NCBI GenBank assembly: GCA_015501585.1
Contig: JADNRY010000237.1
Location: 1 to 64,000, forward strand
Reading direction: 5' to 3'
Length of the DNA stretch: 64,000 bases
DNA from: Rhodocollybia butyracea
Taxonomy: Eukaryota > Basidiomycota > Agaricomycetes > Agaricales > Omphalotaceae
Made by a program: the position numbers and the translations under genes. Below the pieces are notes generated by a model, which saw only the letters and a list, made by a program, of their open reading frames with translations, was not told the DNA's origin and searched no databases. This document shows positions 45,531 through 57,266 of the stretch, in pieces; positions within the stretch are counted from its first letter, which is position 1; every line of letters begins with the position of its first letter.

Positions 45531-45742
45531 AAAATTATATATTTAAAATGGAATCTGCTAGTCGAGACACAGCATGGAATTGCTGGTCCAGCAGCATCAA
45601 TTTACACGTAAATACTCGTCTAGACTACATGGTGTGGGAGAATTCGCCCACCGGGTTACCTCTTATCATTTACCGGGTTCTTTTCTTACGGCCCTCGGGT
45701 CTACTTGGTCGTTCTATCGTCTGGCATATAGGCCACAGTAAT

Positions 45743-45903
45743 TTATGTAATTCAACTAGTTATAGTAATCGAAATGAATAGAATAGAAATGATATCTAAT
45801 CGTGAGATAAGATAAGATAAGAGTCGCGATGCGACAAAAGTTAAGGCCGCGCCATAAGGCGCGGCCGGAAGGGAATCAGGCAAGATGGGGAGGAGGCGTT
45901 ACA
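45743..45903 (-). repeat. 5' LTR of gypsy, outer fragment
   Basis: Matches 19697-19856 of the 3' LTR and ends GGCGTTACA before TSD tctag. Together with 39874-39953 and the shared acagtaat it makes one LTR. Confidence 0.9.
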
Positions 45904-46260
45904 TCTAGCAAGAAGTATAACCAATATGATGGCAATATCCAAAGAAATGTTATAGTATAAGTACTATACTACAAGGAGAAATCCGCGCAACATGAAAGTC
46001 ATAGAAGAAAAAATGTACACATGAGTAGGTATGGAGGCACATTGTAATATAAATACTCTCCCTGCTGTTCTTTCAAACGATCAAAGAACAAAGAAGAGGA
46101 AGAATTGCGGCCCCGGGGAACCATCATCACAGGACAGTGACCAGTTGCACCATCGCGCTGTAGTCACCCTAGTATGGCTCCGGCAACTCTTTTGCCGTCG
46201 CAGCATCAGATATACTTTACACGGCTATAATAAGACTTATCGATTGTGTAGGTAGGGGTT
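45904..46260 (-). pseudogene. Duplicate of HMG gene 3' end, right piece
   Basis: Diverged copy of about 46725-47080: 3' flank and the last codons of the HMG gene (shared AACGATC..AGAACGA and GGAACCATCATCAC). Together with 19486-19598 it forms one segment split by the gypsy insertion. Truncated at about 46260. Confidence 0.7.
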
Positions 46261-46524
46261 CACTCAATCAAGCGTTCTAGAGAGAAGGATGGGACCCTTG
46301 GGACCCGGGTTGCCTTTCATCCACTCTCCCTTCCTTCCTTCCTTCCTCCGCTTTGTTTTCCTTCCGTTCATGCATTTCGTTATCTCCTTGTTTTTGATAC
46401 ACTATTGCATTTGTAGACAAAATATCGCACTGCCCGAAAGGGTAGTCGATGAACCCAAATTGAAAAAGAAGCTCGGAAAGAGGCTCTACCACCGACACGA
46501 TCATCATTGGGGGAGTAACTAACA
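46261..46524 (+). CDS. Possible 3' exon of an unidentified gene
   Basis: After a pyrimidine-rich stretch and an acceptor (CATTTGTAG, about 46418), a short frame ALPERVVDEPKLKKKLGKRL...HHWGSN runs to a TAA near 46521. Basic and helical. No upstream exon seen. Convergent with the HMG gene. Confidence 0.25.
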
Positions 46525-46888
46525 AGTATATTCGAAGAATTCTATGATATAAATTATATACAAAGTAACAGATAAATCGTAAACATATACAGAACATTGA
46601 AGCACATCTATGTACATATATAGTAGTGAAAAAAAACACAAGGAGACACGAAGGTACAGAAACTTTGGATCAGTAAAAATTGCGAGTGAGTAGAGTAATA
46701 GGGACATATAAGAGTCTAAGAAGTAACCGAAATTGATATATACATACAAAGTGCCGATACAATATCCAAGAAAATGCTATATCCAAGAAATCCACGCAGA
46801 ACAAAATTTACAGAAAAAAAAACAATGTACACACACATGAGGTAACGTACGAACATGCACATACCCGTAAAATCGCAATCTTGAAAGA

Positions 46889-49800
46889 TCAAGAAGACGA
46901 AGACGGATCCCACCCATGGGTTCGCGAGGCTCCAGAAGAGTCAAAAGGATATAAAGTGGTATTGGAAATGGTATCCCACTCTCCCTGTCGTTCTTTCGAA
47001 CGATCGAAGAACGAGGAAGAGTAGGAGTTCGGAGGAACCATCATCACGGGATGACCTATTGCACCTTCGTGCTGAGGAACCCTGGGTTCTTTCGAGGACT
47101 CGGTACCCGCCCATCCACTGAGCGTGCTGTACGAAGACGACGGGACCTGGGCAAAGTGAGATGGAGGTACCGATTCGTTCGGATGTGCTTGTGCTTCGAC
47201 AAGGTGGTTTTGGCCTGAGTCAATGTTTGGATTAGGAAGATGCGGATCGAGTATGGAGGCGACATAACCGGTGTATCCAGCATTGGCCGGAGACCAGGAT
47301 AGCTTCGAGGAAGAATTCAAGGACACGGAGTCGGCATTCTCTGTCGACGAGTACCCGACGAGTTCTGGGCCAGGTGAGGGAGGGCGTTGAGGTACCCTCC
47401 ACATAAGCGGAACTTCTTCTCCAGTGTCCTAATCGATAGTAGTCAGTCAGTCATAAGCGACATGACCAGAAAAAAGAAACATACCTGCTGCCACCCCATC
47501 CTCTCTGTACTCATCAACCGCTGCGTATCCACCTCCTTACGCTCCTTCATGCCACCCGCACTCCTCGCGTTCTCATCACCCTCCTCTCCATAATCCAACT
47601 CCATCCGCCTCTGCGTTTCCACCTGCTGCCACGTGAACCCATACCCAGGAACGGTTTCACTGATTTCTGGCGTCGTAGTCATCAACGGTGGAAGAGAAGG
47701 AGCGGGAGCGGGAGAATCACTCTGCGGAGGTGTCGTCCAACGTTCGCCCCACGTCAGAGTCTTCCGATGCGTCGGTCTCGAAAAGAACGATACGTTTCTC
47801 CCTGAATTGCCCAAATTGCCCAAATTGCTCACATGCGAGTGAGCGTGATCTGCTGGTGATGTAGGGCTCAGCGGAGGAGGCGAAGCACGGCTCATAGGTC
47901 GTTGATATCCTCCATACTTGGTAGGATCGACGTTATTATGAGCAGCAGCACTTCCACTCCCACTCGCCGCCGCCGGGGAAAGGAACATCGGTGGGGTTTT
48001 CTCGGGCCCAGGATTCGACCGCGTCGTCCAAGCTCTTCGTCGGGGATGGGGCTGGAGAGACGCAGTCGCTGTTGCAGATGTATCAGAAGGAAAAGGAAGA
48101 GGAGCCGATAGAGGCACTGAAGGCGAAGAAGTTGAATTCGATCGCGAGAGGGGCACTGCGGTATACGCAGTCATGGGAGATCCTGTGGACGACGGCGTAG
48201 GCGACGGGGAGGACGCTTCGGTTCCTGGGGATCCGAGAACCTGGGCGCGGGGTGTGATCCATGCGGAGGCAGGAGGGACGTGTAGGCGGTGTATTACTGG
48301 TTCTCCAGTCCGGGATACCCAGCCTCTTGGGGGTTCAGATTCGGATTCGTGTTCGGATGTTGGTTTGGGTATGAGAATGAATGATGATAAGCTAGCTCTG
48401 CACCCCCACTAGGCGCAGGGTAAGTATGATGCCGAGTAAACGTCGAGGATCCCGGTAAGTTTAAAACCTGATGAGGTTGAGGATATATCGTCGCATGATG
48501 ATCTGGATCCTCCTCATGATAGTTTCCTGTCCACCCAAACTCAGCCGCACCACCCGCACCCGCAAACTCAACTCCCTCTTCAAGCCTCGGCCTCGTCGGA
48601 CGCGGTGCTGCCGGTTCCGACAAGGACCGTTTGAGAAACATACGTGTGAGCGGGACGGCAGCACCAGGGTTAGCAGAACCGAAGTTATTGTGAGCTACAG
48701 CTACAGAAACCCGTCAGTTTCACTCTCCTGCGGTAAATCGTTGTTCGAAAACTCACCAGAAGAATCATCCTGAACATCAAACATGCCCCACTCGCCACCC
48801 GCACGTCCACGTTCTCGCTCTGTCTCGTTGCTTGAGCTCGATCTGGAGCCTATAACGACGTCAAAAAAGAAAAGGAATCAGATTACTTGAAAGCGTTCAC
48901 GAAGATATATCACCGAATGCTCACTAGGTATTTCGACTTGTCCACTAGGACTACGCCCAGGCACATCAAGCTTGCCACTTGACAACCCTGCTTCCCCTTC
49001 TCCTTTCCTCTCCCGATCCTGTTCCCGTTCATACGAACCAACCCAAAACGACTCTGCACCACCCAAATCAGGTATCGAATCCGAATTCGGCATTGGATGC
49101 GGATACAGACGTCTCCCGCGCACGAGCTCTTCCTCTCGTTCTCCTTCAAGAACAGGAGGAGGGGTTATAGTTCCGTCAATCTCACTCGGAGGTTCGTGCC
49201 CTCCCAATCCCGACTGCTCTATCGTCGCGCTCTCGTTTCCATGCGCTTTCCCCTTCCCTTTCCGGCCCTCTCTTTTTCCCTCTCTTTCCCCCTCCCCCTC
49301 TCCTTCTCCCCACTCTCCCACCTCTCCCACCTCTTAAACGCAACGTCTAACGCGTGCCCTTCATACCCCTGCGCAAGCATATCAGCGATAGCGTCTACCT
49401 TGCGCGTGCGTGCCTCTTCGACCGCTGCCGAGGCCCCAGAGGGTTCAGATGTTTTCGTTTCAGATGCTTTAGCGGTGGCTGCAGCGGAGGTTTCGGAGGT
49501 ATCGAACGGTCCAGGCGTGGCACCCTCCTTTGAGTTGGGAGCAGTGGCGGTAGTGACGACGATGCTAGGGCCGGGATTGGGTGGATTGGTAGAATCGACG
49601 GGGGCAACTGGATGCTCGGCAGGATGCTCAAACACCACAGCTTCATGTAGATGCGGAAACTGTCCTTGTTCCCGCTCTTTCCCTTTTCCTTTTCCTTTTC
49701 CGAACGTGGAAGTCACTGTCGCATCAGCGGTACCTGCCATTGTTGGTGTCATAATCTCGTTCCTATTCCTACCGCTAGGCTTCCTCGTTCTCGGCTGAGA

Positions 49801-51089
49801 ACTCCCAGTAATCCCAGGGACCCCAGATATCGCATCTCGTACAACGATAGACGGAGCAGCCGCAGACTCCTTCTGTGGTGACCCGGGAGCAGAACCGAGA
49901 CCGGAACCTGGAGCATCATCTGCGTTCGGAAGACGTAAAGGTGGTAAAAGGCGTATAGGGTACACAGGACTCGAGGGAGCTTGGAAAGCACCGCCAACGT
50001 CCGTGTATGAAGCTCCAGGGAGCGTCAACTCGATGGTATTCGCTGTGTCTGCAGCGGTACTACCAGAACCGGACGGTTCCCCTCCTCCTGCTCCCGCACC
50101 GCCTTCCCCAACCTTCAACCTCCCTCTCCCCCTGCCTCTTCCTCTCCCACGGCTGCCCTTCGCCTTGCCTCTCGCATTCCCCTTCGCATTCCCTCCACCA
50201 CCAGGCCCCGCCCCAGCAGGACTGAACCTCCAATCGGGGTATCTTGCACGATGTTCGTCTTGTGCGAGACGTGCACGGGCTTCCCATTCTGCGCGTTCTG
50301 GGGTGGGAGGGCGCGCCATACGCGGCCTGTGCAACAAAAATCGTTGATAAAAGAAGAGGAAGGTTATAACAAACGTGAAATTATGAGGAAGAAGGATCAA
50401 CGAAAGAAAGGAAGGAAGAAACAAAGAAACCGGACAAGGAAGAACGGAGAATACCTAAACGAGAGAGAAGAAACAACGAAAGAAGACCTACCAATGATCT
50501 TACTCAACGTACTATGATTCCCCTCGATCTCGGAACTTATCTTCCTGCTTTTGATGAACGCGCTCCTAAACAATATAAACGCATTCGGTGGCCGTGGGAT
50601 GTGGCTGTAGGGTGTTGGCGAGGGATAGGCGGTCTGGTAAGCGGGGTAGGCGACGCTGAGGATTGTGTTGGTGTTGGCTGGTTGATCGCTGGTGCTACCG
50701 GTTCCGGAATCGAAAGACTCTGGATCGCGAGTGGCAAGGGTTCCCTCGTTTGCGCCAGACCGGTCTTGTCGCCGAGAGGTAGTAGCCGTCGCAAGACTCA
50801 TGTCTGGGAGGAAGGTATAGTTGAATGTGAGAGGACCGGAGGAGTATGAGTCCGTAGCCGTAGCCGTATCATCTGGTCCCGTTCCCTGTGTCCGTTTAGG
50901 GCGTTCGAGGGCTTCGTCATCGTGCACGGCGACCATAATACCCGGAGGCATATCATTATCGTCGACCATCACGCCAGGAGGCATATCGTTCTCTTCATCG
51001 TCAAATTCTGCGTCTTCTTCATCGTGGATGTCGATGGGCGGGAGGAAACCAGTGGCATTAGTAATGTCGTGGTTGTGATTCGTGCTCAT
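46889..51089 (-). CDS. HMG-box transcription factor, basidiomycete type, with apparent frameshifts
   Basis: Minus strand from ATG at 51089. Approximate exons: 51089-50492, 50326-48925, 48849-48757, 48694-47485, 47428-46889. The acidic N-terminus contains two copies of DMPPG(V/I)MV. The HMG box starts IPRPPNAFILFRSAF near residue 175, is split by an intron after LSKIIG, and resumes RVWRALPP, then ERAEWEARARLAQDEH and RYPDW. A one-base shift is needed inside the box (C-run near 50300), another in a GA-rich tract (49250-49330), and a third near 48300. A long basic Gly/Arg/Lys region follows (GRGRGRGRGR), then Pro/Ser/Thr-rich tails. This layout resembles MATA-HMG/STE11-type regulators of fungal mating and development. 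Frameshifts may be sequence errors or decay. Confidence 0.75.
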
Positions 51090-53834
51090 TTCTTTGTTTG
51101 CGTTGAACTTTGCGTACACGAGTCTGTGTGTTCCTGTGAAGTTGAATAAGAATATTTGAATACGGCAAGAAGTGCATAAAGACATACCTTCTTTCCAGTA
51201 CTAACCAGACCGTAATTCTGAACAGCTAAACTCAGCTCAACTCCCCAAATCTCGGATATCGCCGATTAGCGATATTGTAGTCGAGTGGTGAGATGAAAGA
51301 CGATAGAGATAAACACGCGTCTGCCTGCAAACACGAGTCAAGTAAGTGATATAATCAAAACCACGGCAAGAGAAAACGCGAATACACGAAAGACGTACAA
51401 AGTTCCGACCGTTGTCAAACAAGCTGCTGCCTCGACTGCCTGTGCCTAAAACGCGTCAAACAACTTCGACGCAAAGGTTCCTCGAGCCTTATTCACCTTG
51501 CAACCAATTGCAAAAGAAAAAAGTTTTTGTTCGGGTCGGGTTGAGAAAAAGCGTCAGGGTCGAATTCGAGAACAAGACGAGCTCTTGACAGAACTTGAAG
51601 ATATCAACAAGTGGACGGCCAAATCTTAATCTAGTTGAAAAGATTCACATCGCGGGTCGCCACACATTGAAATCGGTCTCACCAGAAAATGAATACAACT
51701 TTCGCTGGCCTTTCCTTCTTCGCTTGTAGCTTGTAGCTTGGTTTGAACAGAAAAGATAACAAGCAAAGCAAGGACAAGTCTCCGCACGTACAACAACTTG
51801 AACAACGAGGCAGAAAGAGAGTACGAAATCGAAGCCATACAGACACATAAAGAGTTCCCTTTGTACTGCATAAACGGAAATAACCGGTTCTCCTATGCAC
51901 TCCGGCTCGCGTTCCGGTATGCAATGAGCCGAACAAGATGCCTTGCCTGCCGAAATTGCCTTTGTCTATATTCGGCAAGATAATCCCACTCGCGCATATC
52001 GGCGTCTATTCTTCTTTTGGAGCGCTCTTTGTCTTACCTACTATAGCCTCCGACTCGAGTACGTCAGTTCGTCATGTGTGAGAAGTAACACCGAATTCAC
52101 AGCACAACCTTTTAGGCTTTCCGCCGGCAAACTCCCTGACTGTTACCAACGCATATGCCACACCGTTATGAAGAGGTCAAACTCACCACTGTTTGTCCAT
52201 GCTAGAAATCAGCTCGCACCTCAATTCTTGACCAGCTTCTAGTAATAAAATTACCCATTGTAACTCTCCCCACAAACTTACCCCAAAACTTTATCTGCCC
52301 AAGTGGCTTCGAGTACTCCTCAATCGTCGAACTTTCAAAGCGCAATTCACGTTTGCCTTCGTCTGTTTGAGTCTGTGAGATACGTTACGCTCTTATTCAC
52401 GAGTAAAGAAACCAGCAGTGGGGAATTAAACTAAATAAAGGCAGCTTGGATTAGATTGCTGTCAAGTTTGTGCAGAGTTCGAGACGCTACCTCAAGTTCG
52501 AGTACCCTATTAGTATATCGAAATTCGGAGAGTGACAAATTAAATAATGTTTTTAGAGCGCTCTATTAGCCTCTGCAGTAGTGATACATACGTAGTCTTA
52601 ACAAACCTACTTCTCTACCTATATCAGCCTTTGATTGTAAAAAGCTTCCGGAATGCCATAACCATCGTTTCGTCGGGCGCACGACACGCCCAAGATAAAC
52701 AATAAACCCATTTTCAAACAGGTGTGTTCAAAGGGGAGATGGATGCTTCCGGACAAGTTCCGGATCCAGATGCACCAATCAGGGAAAGGTTGGTTGGTTG
52801 GTTGGCTGGTTTAGTACCGGCGCGATCCCATTAGTGGCATCCACGCTACACATATTGCGCCCAGGATAAGTGCCCGACTCCCGAGGGCATCCATCTCTAT
52901 CCATCTCCATCGTTGCTGTGTACACAGGTGACAGGCACGAAATGGAGGGTAGCTTAATCCACCAGTGGTAGCACACATATGGGCCAATACTGGTGTAAAG
53001 ACAATATCTAGCAGGGAAAGTGTACAAGTCGGAGCGGAACTTCAAGTACACTATGTAAATCCTCCCTTGGAACCTCTGGGAACCCGCATCTCAGCTCCAG
53101 CGTATACGTTCAGTACATCAAAAATGAATATGCCACGAGAAGCAAAAGATGCTCTCTGAATAGAATTTCACGTAGGAGATCTGTCAAAGGTAGCAGAGTC
53201 AGAGTGTTCTTCAGTTTTAGTGATAGTTTGCGTGCCTTATCCAAAAAGGTACGATCTGGTACGATGGACCAATGAAATTGAAAAACCTGAGATTGACAAG
53301 GATCGACACAGGTCTCTTCAGGTGAATAAGTAGATTGTCACGGCAGTGTATGTACAACCTCATTTTGAAATTCAGCTCAAACTATCATAACGTCGGGTGC
53401 GCACTGCGCAACCCCTGCGCAGCCATGATAGTTATCGAACAAGTAGCACATGGCCAGCTTGATGTAAAGGACCAAAGCCTGAAGGACTCGAGGGATCTCT
53501 CACCTCATCGCATCCAATACTAAGCTCGTTCAGAAATTCTGCTCAAAATGGAGAGACATCCAAGATTTAAAGATGGCAATCGCCAATTGGTGACGGGGAC
53601 GGAACTAGGCCGCACCAGGCCAGGCCAGTTAGACCAAGCTGACATTGCGCATCCCTGGAAACTACTGAAACAGCTTCAGGTACATATATGCGGTGCGGTT
53701 CCGTGTGCAAGGATGTCCTTTTGATTAAGAATTGCTACGTGGATAAAAGCGACTTGCGTATGTAAGTATTGCAGTCGCTCTGCTGGTTCAGTCCCCCACT
53801 TTGCTGGTCAATTTGCCCCACAAAATATTATTAT
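51090..53834. other. HMG promoter region and intergenic DNA
   Basis: 51238-51990 is the intact counterpart of the diverged copy at 59879-60330 (shared CCCCAAATCTCG and ATAATCAAAACCACGGCAAG-like blocks), so the 5' flank was duplicated with the gene start. From 52000 to 53690 I see no supported gene. A TATATATGCGGTGCGG-like promoter stretch lies upstream of the secreted-protein gene. Confidence 0.4.
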
Positions 53835-55080
53835 ATGCCACTCACGAAAATACACTCCGCTCTTCTCCTCGCGTTCATAGCTGGCCTCACACTCGCTGTG
53901 TCCTCTCAACCACTCAGGAAGGATCCTGTAAGTGTTTTCTATGGTAATTGAATTGCATACTTATTACCCCGATAGGTCAAGAAACTGGAACTCACTTTCC
54001 TTGATCATCGAACAGGTAGAACTAGATGGGGCGGCCGCAAAAAACGTCCAGGCTCCTATACTCTATTGATCAATAAAGTCTTGAATATGAAGGGGGCAAA
54101 ATGGGTATCCGCCGGTACATACTTCCCAGAAGGCAAGAATCAAGCGACCTTTTTCAAATTAGAGGGAGGACCTCACTGTCCCTAAGCGCTCCGTGCTTCG
54201 GATGGAGAGTAAAAGGTCGTGAGTACTTGCTCCTGGATTTGGGTTTCCTTGCATTCCTTATATATACTTTGGTAGCTCTTCTTCTCCCCTCTACGAAAAA
54301 TAAGCCTGCCAATCCCGATTTTGTCAAAAACAAAGTGGACTATATAGGCATTACCAGAGGGCTGCCAAACAAAGATGGTATGGCTGAGTGCATCGGGATT
54401 TATCCTGCGTGGGCTCGCGACGACAACGGGGCGAGACAACAGTGGGAGACCTATAGGGATAAGTTTAACTCACTCTCTATCCCAGGTGTGCCAAAAACAG
54501 GATCATTGTCGGAGCCATTTCAGGCTGTAAGTGGCCAGTGCTACTGGGTAATCGTACTAAACCACATATTGCCAGGCACCTACCGTGACCTTCATAAGAA
54601 TCGAAGATGGCCAACCCTTGAGCTTGAAGCCCACTGACTCAAGTGCCGACCTAAGTGCTGAAGGAAAGGACATGGCACAGGAATTTAGACGATCCATAAC
54701 CAACCAGATCAAACCACATACTTGGCATAAGCGGCACGGGGACAGTAACCTATGAATACACACCAAGATTGACCAGCGAATCGGCCAACAAGGTGCATTA
54801 CTACAAGTTTGTCGGAGGTGACGAGCGCTGTACAGCTGATGCTCCCTGTTATGGGTGGGTAAGAAAAGGTCGTGAGTACTCCTGAGTCTGGTCTTTCTTT
54901 GCGCGCCTCATGTACGCTTTTCCAGCTTACGGAAAACCTGGAAAGTCGGTTGTCGAGAGTTCCTACGAAGAGGGCCTTTATTTGGGCATCGGAAAGCCAC
55001 GAGTAGAGGGAAAGGAGTTGGATATCATTGGGTCACATCCTGAAATGAATCGAGTGACGGGTAGGCCCGCCGATGGCTAA
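53835..55080 (+). pseudogene. Secreted two-domain protein, copy A (broken)
   Basis: Exons 53835-53927, 53976-54218, 54276-54526, 54576-54871 and 54926-55080 line up one-to-one with copy B. A clear signal peptide (MPLTKIHSALLLAFIAGLTLAVSS) is followed by the same repeat domain (LTFLDHRTG..., GGPHCP). Defects: a small deletion in exon 2 creating a TAA just before the conserved Cys, an extra base near 54715 in exon 4, and a premature TAA at 55078 about 25 codons short of copy B. Introns keep position and phase. Similar 3' flank (to about 55640) shows whole-segment duplication. Confidence 0.75.
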
Positions 55081-56397
55081 TGGGTAAAGAGTGGACGACT
55101 CAGCTGTTGGCATTTACCGTAAAGATAGAGCTTATGCTCTCAAAACATAGGACAAAGTCATATGTACGGTACCCCTCGTTCGACTAAGCTCAGGCTAAAA
55201 TAACAAAATACTGTAGACTTCACTGTTGTACTAGTTGACACATTGTTGGCAGTGTGAGTACAATCCAGAACTGATGCGAGCAAAGGGCCTTATTTCGAAA
55301 GTACTGAAAACGTCCTATACGTCGGACGAAATACTCAAGAGAAAACACCGCAGTAGCGAACCGTGTCTGTAACGAAGGGTAAGACGAGACGAGAGTAAAG
55401 GTAAGAAGAACGTAAGCTGCTAAATATGTACAACATTCGGACTAGCGCGGGGTGTGTTTACACTTACAAAACCACGGCCATGTTAACTTTGTGCAAAACC
55501 ACCGACTCTTATCAGGCATATATTATGGCCGGGAGAGTGACTATTAGTGTTAAACAAAAGTTCCTCGTACCCATAATACAACAACTCCAGGACTCCAAGA
55601 GATTTTTAAAATGCATCATTACTTTCGCGTCTTTCGAAGCTTCGACAAACTGCTACTAGATCTAAAATTCGATATTTAAATGGGAATATAAGATGATAAG
55701 GTAGGGCCTAAGGCGCCTGCGTGCGCAATGCTCGGGTACCTAGCCTATATTTATTTTATTTTATTTTATTTTGCGACCTATTTTTCGCGATTGACGTTAT
55801 CTTCCAAGGACCGTGCCGAGTGATTCACTTGCTTCCTTCCTTCCTACGACGACACTTTAAAGTTTGGCATCATAAAATAAGTATGTCTAGTTACAGAATC
55901 TAAGTAGCACTCCCCACCACTCCCCACCACTTACCCACCCCTCAAAGTGCTCTACTATCACGTCCATCAATTTTATAAATTGATCAAATGCACAAGGTTT
56001 TTAAAAATGCCCTTTAAGAGCATTTCCGCTCGGGAATTGCGGTGAGTGTGGCTCGGAAATGAAGTATAAATACCCATTATCTACTCTCACAGTCTTTTTT
56101 TGATTAAATTTGGGCGGATACAAGTTTCGCAACTTGTTTTTTATGAAGCGCGTGGATTTTCTTTTGAAAAATGAGTAATTTCACTTCTATGCAGAATTAG
56201 AAAATGAAAAAGAGTCTGTGGTACGTGTAAATGTAGAGTTAGATGTCTCGGAGCTTTTCTCCGAGACACTACAGACAGAAAACAGTGTTCTAGACAAACT
56301 TGAAGCCAAAGTGTGATATTTGAGTGACATCGCTCAAACAGGAAGGCTGCCGCTCTCAGCCGTTACTCTACGGCAGAACTTTCGGCTTCACACTAGC
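55081..56397. other. Intergenic, no gene; one strong hairpin
   Basis: 55081-55640 is a diverged copy of 58577-59050. Beyond that the DNA is AT-rich. GTCTCGGAGCTTTTCTCCGAGAC (about 56246-56268) is a perfect stem-loop, and a wider inverted repeat pairs GAAGCCAAAGTGTG (about 56300) with CGGCTTCACAC (about 56384). Confidence 0.5.
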
Positions 56398-56605
56398 GTG
56401 ATTTCGTCCAAGTCGCGTCAAATTTTGAAGAGATATGTGCAACGTACTTGAATACATCCCAGCCGTCCAACCATCCCGGACTTGGAGATCTTCGGTGAGG
56501 TTTCTGGTCTTCCTGGTCTGGTACAAAGCTAGACTCGGGCTCAACTGAAGACGATTTCTCGGATTGCATTTCGATCGGGTCGGCCTTGTAGGAGGTACGT
56601 GACAT
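56398..56605 (-). CDS. Small hypothetical gene, first exon
   Basis: From ATG 56605: MSRTSYKADPIEMQSEKSS, a Pro/Ser/Glu-rich stretch, then SPGWLDGWDVFKY. A donor GTACGT sits right at that point (56447), so the exon probably ends there; no second exon was identified. Codon content looks better than surrounding noise. No family recognised. Confidence 0.35.
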
Positions 56606-57266
56606 CGCGTTGCGAGAAACGGTGGTACGTCCCAGTACGGAACAATTCCACCGTAAAATAGAGAGAAGAGAGAATCTTGCGCTGAAAATGCACGTGAAGA
56701 AATTACCAGGGCAGCGCCGCTGCCTGTGCCGTTGATTGTATATGTTACTGATGTGACTGATTTTTATAAAAACTCTGTGCAAACGCACTCTCGACACCGG
56801 AAAAGTCATCGTGCTCGAACAAGGTATTTATTTTCTATATAAAGTAGATAGAAAGAAAGCTAGGATACTATCCCCCATTACAATAAAATCCGGGAGAGAT
56901 CCAAGGACGCTCAAAGCATCTCCGAGGCAAGTTTTCAAATTTTTTATAAAAACTATGGACATGATAGTAAAATCACTCTAAAACTAGCCTTGTTGCTTCT
57001 TGTTGCTTACTACCGAGCTCCACCTGCGGCGGCCACTAGTGGCCACTATGATGATGCGAACACCATTTGGCAACCACTAATACTTTGATGCGACCACTAA
57101 ATACCAGATTATTAATATGATGCGGGTCTATCAACCCTATAGTTGGGGGTCCATAAAAGCGACTTCGAATGGAATGTTGCAGTAGCCCTGCCGGTTCAGT
57201 CACCCAACTCAAAGACAGTTTGCTGGTCAATCTGCCTTCCAATACTATTCTACACAATTCACAAAA

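Larger units (their letters stand above)
39954..45734. mobile_element. 5.8-kb TIR element inserted in the gypsy LTR
   Basis: TIRs of about 190 bp share CGACCAAGTAGACCCGAGGG and TGTAGTCTAGA blocks (39954-40140; 45555-45734). The 8-bp TSD acagtaat is exact (39946-39953, 45735-45742). The first 20 bases of the two ends differ slightly. Carries quasi-palindrome arrays near both ends, a possible multi-exon minus-strand gene, a solo LTR and a G59 run. No transposase recognised. TSD size suits hAT or KDZ types. Confidence 0.8.
19599..45903 (-). mobile_element. Ty3/gypsy chromovirus, complete but inflated by nested insertions
   Basis: Bounded by 5-bp TSD tctag (19594-19598, 45904-45908). On the minus strand the LTR begins TGTAACGCC and ends GGTGTTATA; a polypurine tract (AGTGGGGGAGGG) abuts the 3' LTR. 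Coding order on the minus strand: Gag, CCHC, protease, RT, RNase H, H2C2-integrase, chromodomain, then an extra 554-aa ORF. Every pol segment has frameshifts or stops. Six insertions account for about 16 kb of the 26 kb, leaving roughly 10 kb of original element. Confidence 0.9.

Noticed and set aside
39874..45903. Two independent solo LTRs of the gypsy family at 39.9 and 45.8 kb
   Set aside because: They are complementary halves of one LTR separated by a TIR element with an exact 8-bp duplication.
48471..50347. Plus-strand ORFs up to 233 codons opposite the HMG gene
   Set aside because: Shadows of a GC-rich, low-complexity coding strand; no start context or splice pattern of their own.
51626..51978. 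Cluster of overlapping minus-strand ORFs upstream of the HMG gene
   Set aside because: The region aligns with a diverged non-coding copy at 60.1-60.3 kb in which no frame is conserved.
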